Source: Symsagittifera roscoffensis (taxonomy: Eukaryota; Xenacoelomorpha; Acoela; Convolutidae). Taken from it: a stretch of DNA of 64,000 nt. Positions 59,241 through 64,000 of this stretch are shown here, piece after piece. The translations under genes were made by a program, and so were the position numbers. How positions within the stretch are numbered: the stretch's first letter is position 1; each line of letters starts with the position of its first letter. Location: contig NC_087063.1 in the NCBI RefSeq assembly GCF_963678635.1, forward strand, positions 79,259,617 through 79,323,616, in the 5' to 3' direction. A model generated the notes under the pieces. That model saw nothing but the letters and a program-made list of their open reading frames with translations. It had not been told where the DNA came from and did not search any database.

Positions 59241-60471
59241 TAATGTTTATTTTTGCCTTATTCTATTTAAGGGAATTATTTCGTTCATTATTCATAATAT
59301 TATTGAAATTTTTTCTTTCTTTTTTTTCTAGGTTTTATTTTTATTATTTTTCTTTCTTTGTATCTCTCTTTTTTCTTTGTTTTTATCTGTTTTTTTCTTT
59401 CTGTTTTATCTATCTTTTCCATCTATCTTTTTTAAATATTTTTCTTCCATCAGTTTTTTCCAGCTGTTTATCTAGGTTTTTATTCGTTCTTTTTTTCTTT
59501 TCTATCTTCTTTTTTTCTTTTCTATTTTCATTTTTTTTTCATCATTTTGAATCAATAATTCTTTCAACCTTATCAACATCTTATCTTTACATTACCTTTT
59601 TATCTATTTTTTCTTGCTTTTTATCTATCTTTTTTAGTTTTCTCTTCAACTATATTTTATCTATCTTTCTCTCTATTTTCTTATTTTCTTTAAATTTTTA
59701 TCTTTTTCTTTATCTATCTTTTTCATATATTTTTAATTATCTTATCTTTTTCTTCCATCTTTTTTTAAATTTTTTTTAAAACTTTTTTTAATCTTTTTTT
59801 TTCAAATCCTTTTCTTCCATCAGTTTTATCCAGCTGTTTATTTGTCTTTTTATTAGTTCTTTTTTCTTTTCTATCTTGCTTTATTTCTTTATATTTTCAA
59901 TTTTTTCTTCATTTTGAATCAACATTTTTTTCAACCTTGTCAACATCTTATCTTCACTTTTCCTTTTTATCTATTTTTTTCTTGCTTTTAGTCTATCTCT
60001 TTTAGCTATCTCGTTATCCACATTTTATCTATCTTTCTCTCTATTTTGTTTAAATTTCTATCTTTTTTCTTTATCTATCTTTTTCATCTAATCTATCTTT
60101 TTATCTATACTTTATCTTTCTTTTTTTTTTCTTTTTTTTCTGTTTAACTATCTTTCTATTTTTTTCTTTATCTTTTTCATCTATTGCTTAGATATCCTAC
60201 TTATATATCGTTTTTATCTTATTTTTACCATCTAATCAATCTACCTATCTATCGTTCTATCTATTTTCTTTATCTCTTTTGTTGAATCTTTTTTCTCTCT
60301 GTTTAACTTCCTCTTTCTTCCAATCTATCATTTGAATTATTTTTTATTATCTATCTTTTTATCTTTTTTTCTTTCTTCTTAATCTAAATTTTTTACCTCA
60401 GGTTCATCTATATTTTTTAAGGCAAAACACACTTTTTCTTTTTTTTTGTTTAGTTTTCTTTTCTTTCTATC
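59241..60471 (+). repeat. Pyrimidine-rich TATCTTTT low-complexity tract
   Basis: A degenerate mixture of TATCTTTT, TATCTATCTTTT and CTTCCATC units, over 85 percent C/T by eye. A 178-codon open frame at 59,243 (Phe/Leu/Ser only) is a composition artefact. The block TTTTCTTCCATCAGTTTT.TCCAGCTGTTTAT...TTTTATTAGTTC occurs twice (59,440 and 59,810), an internal duplication. Confidence 0.9.
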
Positions 60472-60473
60472 TA

Positions 60474-60507
60474 CAGGGTGTTTCAAATAAACTGTAATGT
60501 TATAAAA
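60474..60507 (+). repeat. Left terminal inverted repeat of the mariner element
   Basis: 34 bases; identical to the complement of 61,896-61,929 except one position (G against T after ACTGTAAT). Confidence 0.92.
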
Positions 60508-60710
60508 GCTTCTCATTTCATAACTGTTGATCAGTTCGACTTCAAATTCGGTGATATTATGTAGAACAGGCGGAGATTTGATAAAACTCAAAAAATGCGT
60601 TGATGAATTGAACTCGATAGTGAATACCCGCGATTTTCCAACTATTTCACGCTTCCACGCAATGAAAAATTTTTTAAACTATTTGTTCATACGTAAATGA
60701 AAACAACGAA

Positions 60711-61802
60711 ATGGTTTTCACAGTAAACGAAGAAAAACGGATCATTTGTTTGTTTGCAATTTATGAATCCCCAACTGAAGTTCGGAGAAGATATATCAAT
60801 GAATATTACATTGCCCCACGCGTTGCATCAACACTTCAACTTACGCAGTTTATCAGAGTGTGGAAACGGTTCCAAGAAAGAGGCGGGTTATCGAAATTTC
60901 AAGGGCAGCATCGAAAAAGAACGAGGTTACCAGGAACCGATGAAGCGAATGCCAGTATTATAAGACACTTTGATTTTCATCCTAAAGATTCAATAACTAA
61001 ATCAGCAGCTGATTTGGGGTTGAGCCGCACCACAACTTAGAGAGTCGCGAGAGCTGCCAAAATGAAGCCCTACAAAGTGCTCAAAACACACCAAATTAAA
61101 GAGACGAACTTCGGCTTGAGACTTACTTTTGGTGTCTGGTGCTTGAGCAAGATTGAAACAGCGGCAGATTTCACATCACGGGTGATTATCTCAGACGAAA
61201 AGTGGTGGGTGCTCGACAGCTCTCCAAATTCTCAAAACGATAGGAGATGGAGTTTAGTTAACCCCAGAGAATACGCGGAGTGCAAGTACCAGGGCAAAAA
61301 GAAAGTGATGCGCTGGATGGGTTTCCTTCAAGGAGCTGTTCTTGGCCTGTTTTGGTTCGTAGACGAACAGCAACGACCAATAACACTGAACCAGTTTTCG
61401 TATCTGAACATGCTGGAACACGACCTCTGGCCAGTCCTTCGAGAACGACGAAACTTGAGGCGCATATGGTTTATGCAAGACGGAGCCACATGTCACTGCA
61501 CGGGAAGCGTACTCAGTTGGCTTGGGACAAAGTTCAACGCCAGAATTATAAGTAGACGAACCCCTATACCCTGGCCACCTCAGAGTCCGGACCTGAATCC
61601 CGTGGATTTTTGGCTGTGGGGTAATCTGGGGAAAATTGTTCATGGTGCGAATCCACGAAGTATTGACGAACTCATGCAAACTGTAGAAGATGCCCGAAAT
61701 ACAATAACGCCCGATAATATCGAAGAGTCATTGAGAAATTTGACGAAAAGATTACAAAGCTGTGTTGCTCAAAACGGCGGACACTTTCAGCATCTTTTAT
61801 AA
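60711..61802 (+). pseudogene. Mariner-superfamily transposase, one nonsense codon
   Basis: N-terminal part 60,711-61,040 holds helix-turn-helix DNA-binding sequence (FTVNEEKRIICLFAIYESPT, FIRVWKRFQERGGLSKFQGQ) of the type seen in arthropod and cnidarian IS630/Tc1/mariner proteins. A TAG at 61,038-61,040 interrupts the frame, which resumes unbroken from 61,062 (246 codons). In the second part the catalytic acids are D45 (IISDEKWW), D140 (WFMQDGATCH) and D182 (SPDLNPVDFW), with exactly 41 residues between the last two, hence DD41D. The total of about 363 codons is usual for the family. The stop fits a single base change in a Trp codon position of the linker. It would cut and paste the element by its TIRs. 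Confidence 0.9.
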
Positions 61803-61895
61803 AACAATTTTATCAGATATTCAAATCTCCGCCACTTATCTATCTTGTGCAGAAAAAATTGTGTATTTATCTTTTCTCAAAAAAAAGTTATAGCG

Positions 61896-61929
61896 TTTTA
61901 TAAAATTACAGTTTATTTGAAACACCCTG
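61896..61929 (-). repeat. Right terminal inverted repeat of the mariner element
   Basis: Complement of the left TIR with one mismatch, ending at the TA target. Confidence 0.92.
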
Positions 61930-61931
61930 TA

Positions 61932-62098
61932 TCTTTTCATCTTACTTATCTTTTTTCTTTCTTTTTATCTTTGTTTTCTATAGTTTTTTCTTATCTAACT
62001 TTTATCTATCTTTTTCAGCTTTCTTTTATCTAACTTCTTCGCTAACTTTTTATCTATTTCATTTATTTATTCTATTAATCTATCTTTTTGTTCATCAT
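61932..62098 (+). repeat. Continuation of the pyrimidine-rich tract
   Basis: TATCTTTTCATCTTACTTAT and similar; the natural continuation of the tract ending at 60,471, showing the mariner insertion point. Confidence 0.85.
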
Positions 62099-62139
62099 AA
62101 ATGCGAAAACTATTAATTATTCTAAAAACTTTTTAATAT

Positions 62140-62445
62140 ATAGGTTAAAAAGTGATAAAAAAAAGATAAACGAAAGACAAAAAAGGAAAAAAAGATAGAT
62201 GAAGAAAAAAGATAAAAACGAAAGATAAAACGGAAGAAGGAAAAGAGAAATTTAAGGAAAGAAAAAAGTTAGATCAGAAAAATTACATGAAATGATAGAT
62301 ACAAATGCAAGAAAAACAATACAAAACAAGAAAGAAAAAAGATAGATAAAAAAGAGTACAAAAAGATAGAAAAAAAATCGATAAAAATGAGATAAAAAGA
62401 TAGACAAAAAAGATAATAAAAAAGAAGAAAATATTTCGCTTTTCA
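62140..62445 (-). repeat. Purine-rich AAAAGATA tract (complementary strand sense)
   Basis: Units such as AAAAGATAGATGAAGAAAAA: the complement of the tract to the left. Strand composition switches between 62,098 and 62,140. Confidence 0.88.
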
Positions 62446-62998
62446 TATAAAATACATTTTCATCTCAAAACTCGTTTGTTTTTCACACAAGCAAAAAATA
62501 ATAATTATTAAGGAAGTTTTATTAATAATTACATTTAACTGTGACAGAACGGGGATATGCAGAGGGCTTGAGAGCCCACTAAATGGTAAACGCTAAAGTA
62601 TGAACATTCCAATCTGCTCTATTTAAATAAAGTTAAAATATCAATTGAAATTAAATATATATGTAGGTCTTACAATTCAATAAAAAATATCCTTTCCCAA
62701 TCAAAAACTCGACCATAATTGCCGCTACGAGACTGTGCATAGTAAAGCCCCCTTTTTGGACAAGTTTGGCATTTATAGGAAACATGAGTATGTCCTTTTG
62801 ATGCAAAAATGAGCACACAGATCTGCAATCCCATCCATGAGCAGATCCAAACCACTCTTAGAGCATCAGAACGCAGTCATTTTTATATTAATTGTCCCAA
62901 CCCATCTCGCATGACAAGGAAAAGGCCCCTTGCATCCCCTTGCTTAGGCTCAATGATCGTGTTTTCCGCAACAGGACAAAGAGGCTTTAAAATCAAGC
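62446..62998. other. Non-repetitive island
   Basis: About 550 bases of ordinary AT-rich sequence between purine-rich tracts. A small hairpin GGGCTTGAGAGCCC sits at 62,563-62,576. No supported gene; the frames here are short and cross the inverted repeat. Confidence 0.5.
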
Positions 62999-63061
62999 CA
63001 AGAATATGCACCGCACGAGCTTTTGTTTCTTTATTACATATATACCGTTATATACCTTTAT

Positions 63062-63109
<48 letters not shown>

Positions 63110-63145
63110 ATAAAGAAACAAAAGCTCTTGCGGTGCATATTCTTG
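62999..63145. repeat. 44-bp inverted repeat around a (TA)n core
   Basis: The left arm 62,999-63,042 (CAAGAATATGCACCGCACGA start) and right arm 63,102-63,145 are complementary with one mismatch. Between them lie TATACCGTTATATACC, a second partial CTTTATTACATATA, and a (TA)n run of about 22 dinucleotides (63,064-63,106). A large cruciform is possible. It could be a MITE-like palindrome or a fold-back. Confidence 0.85.
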
Positions 63146-63299
63146 ACTTGTCGGTGCAGGATGAATACATTTTTCCAAAAGAACATATAAATCGTTTTTG
63201 GTTCCACTATTCAAAATTGAATGGCTTGTTGTTTTAGTTTTTCTAAGTGGAAGCTCAATGCAAGTTATTTTTGGTTTTGCATCTTGGACCTTGAATGTT

Positions 63300-64000
63300 T
63301 CAGCTATAAAAACTAAAAAAGATAGATAAAAAGATAGAAAAACAGGTAGACAAAAAAATTAGATTAAAAGAAAAAGAGAGAAATAAAACGAGAAAAAAAA
63401 AGAGATAGAAAAACATAGATAAAAATTTTAGAAAAAATAGATTGATACAAAAAACATAAAAAAGACAAAAAATTTAACTAAAAATAAAAGATAAACAGAT
63501 TGATAAAAAGATGGATAAAAAGATAGATAAACAGATAAATAAAAAAGAAATAAAAGACAAAAAAAGTTAGACTAACTAAAGATAACTAAACGGAAAGATA
63601 GAAAGGTAGATATAAGAAAGAAAGAAAAGAAATGCAACGAAAAAAATAAACTTGATAAAAAACTTTATGAAAAAGATGGAAGAAAAAAAAAGAAAAAAAC
63701 AGACAAAAAACGGTAGATAAACAGATATATTTTTTAAAAAAAGATAGATTAAAAAGATAGCCTAACTAAAAGATAATAAAGGTAGTTAATAAAATAGATT
63801 AACATCGATAAAAAAGTTTGATAAAAACGATGGATAATGAGACTGATAAACAGATAGATAAAAAGATAAACAAAAAGTAAGATAAAAAAGACAGAAAAAA
63901 CGACAAAAAAGAGAAAAAACATAAATCAAAAATAGATAAAAAAGATAGATAAAAACTTCGACAAACAGATAGATTAAAAAATGGATAAAAAAGACAAATA
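63300..64000 (-). repeat. Purine-rich AAAAGATAGATA tract to the window edge
   Basis: Degenerate AAAAAGATAGATAAAAAGAT units, the complement of 59.2-62.1 kb, running off the window. No coding sequence. Confidence 0.9.

Larger units (their letters stand above)
60474..61929 (+). mobile_element. Mariner-superfamily DNA transposon (DD41D-type)
   Basis: 1456 bp with terminal inverted repeats. The left TIR starts CAGGGTGTTTCAAATAAACT (60,474) and the right TIR is its complement (ending 61,929), matching over 34 bases with one mismatch. TA flanks both sides (60,472-60,473 and 61,930-61,931), the expected target duplication. It is inserted in the TATCTTTT tract, whose sequence resumes on the far side. 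The transposase has one stop codon, so it is probably inactive but recent. Confidence 0.92.

Noticed and set aside
59243-59779. 178-codon hydrophobic membrane protein
   Set aside because: Only Phe, Leu, Ser, Ile and Tyr from a pyrimidine-rich simple repeat.
60474-61929. Bacterial IS630 insertion or contamination
   Set aside because: The TA target, long TIRs and DD41D transposase fit the eukaryotic branch, and the flanks are eukaryotic simple repeat.
63014-63214. Tyr/Ile repetitive ORF and the 142-codon ORF at 62,809
   Set aside because: Both cross the (TA)n core of an inverted repeat and have no recognisable domain.

Overview
This is animal-type eukaryotic DNA made almost entirely of transposable elements in various stages of decay. 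There are no bacterial operons, tRNA or rRNA genes that I can see, and no intact host gene. Evidence for a metazoan: LTR retroelements with a tRNA-type primer binding site, a non-LTR retrotransposon whose first ORF has a PHD finger, a mariner-superfamily transposon in a TA site, GT/AG splice-like signals and AATAAA signals. The Gag and reverse transcriptase families remind me of those abundant in cnidarians; this is an unverified impression.

Left part (1-13,870, coding mostly on the minus strand). An LTR element (element I) enters from the left with its Gag (1-2461), a 2.5-kb leader carrying a 14-bp minisatellite and a 69-bp repeat, a primer binding site (4971-4983) and a 5' LTR (4995-5877). 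Next is element II, readable from LTR to LTR (6094-13,870). Its 3' LTR is split by a 5'-truncated non-LTR element with a poly-A tail (6279-8071). Its body is an internal-deletion derivative joining the Gag N-terminus directly to the most distal ORF of the family. Its 5' LTR (13,065-13,870) has TG...CA ends, a TATA box, a poly-A signal and an abutting primer binding site.

Middle part (13,065-50,188). A much larger relative, element III, lies in the same orientation and abuts element II at the 13,065-13,870 LTR. Reading the minus strand it runs: LTR fragments (46-50 kb), leader (44.3-46.4 kb), Gag (43.2-40.8 kb), protease (40.4 kb), RT and RNase H (35.2-39.9 kb, tandemly triplicated, all copies lacking the RT active site), then roughly 10 kb of unusual extra coding sequence (34.9-24.6 kb) including an SGNH/GDSL hydrolase-like domain. 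The distal end is amplified as a five-unit tandem array (13,970-27,162). I found no integrase or envelope. All its genes carry stops and frameshifts.

Right part (46-64 kb). A spliced-exon-like unit with a (GTA)n tract is interleaved with LTR fragments in three tandem copies. A segmental duplication (50.5-56 kb) carries an opposite-strand RT fragment, a terminal-exon-like fragment and the 5' end of a PHD-finger LINE, which continues to about 59.2 kb. A long TATCTTTT-rich low-complexity tract follows, interrupted by a mariner-superfamily transposon with 34-bp inverted ends (60,474-61,929). The tract flips to its complement after about 62.1 kb. A perfect-looking inverted repeat around a (TA)n core lies at 62,999-63,145.
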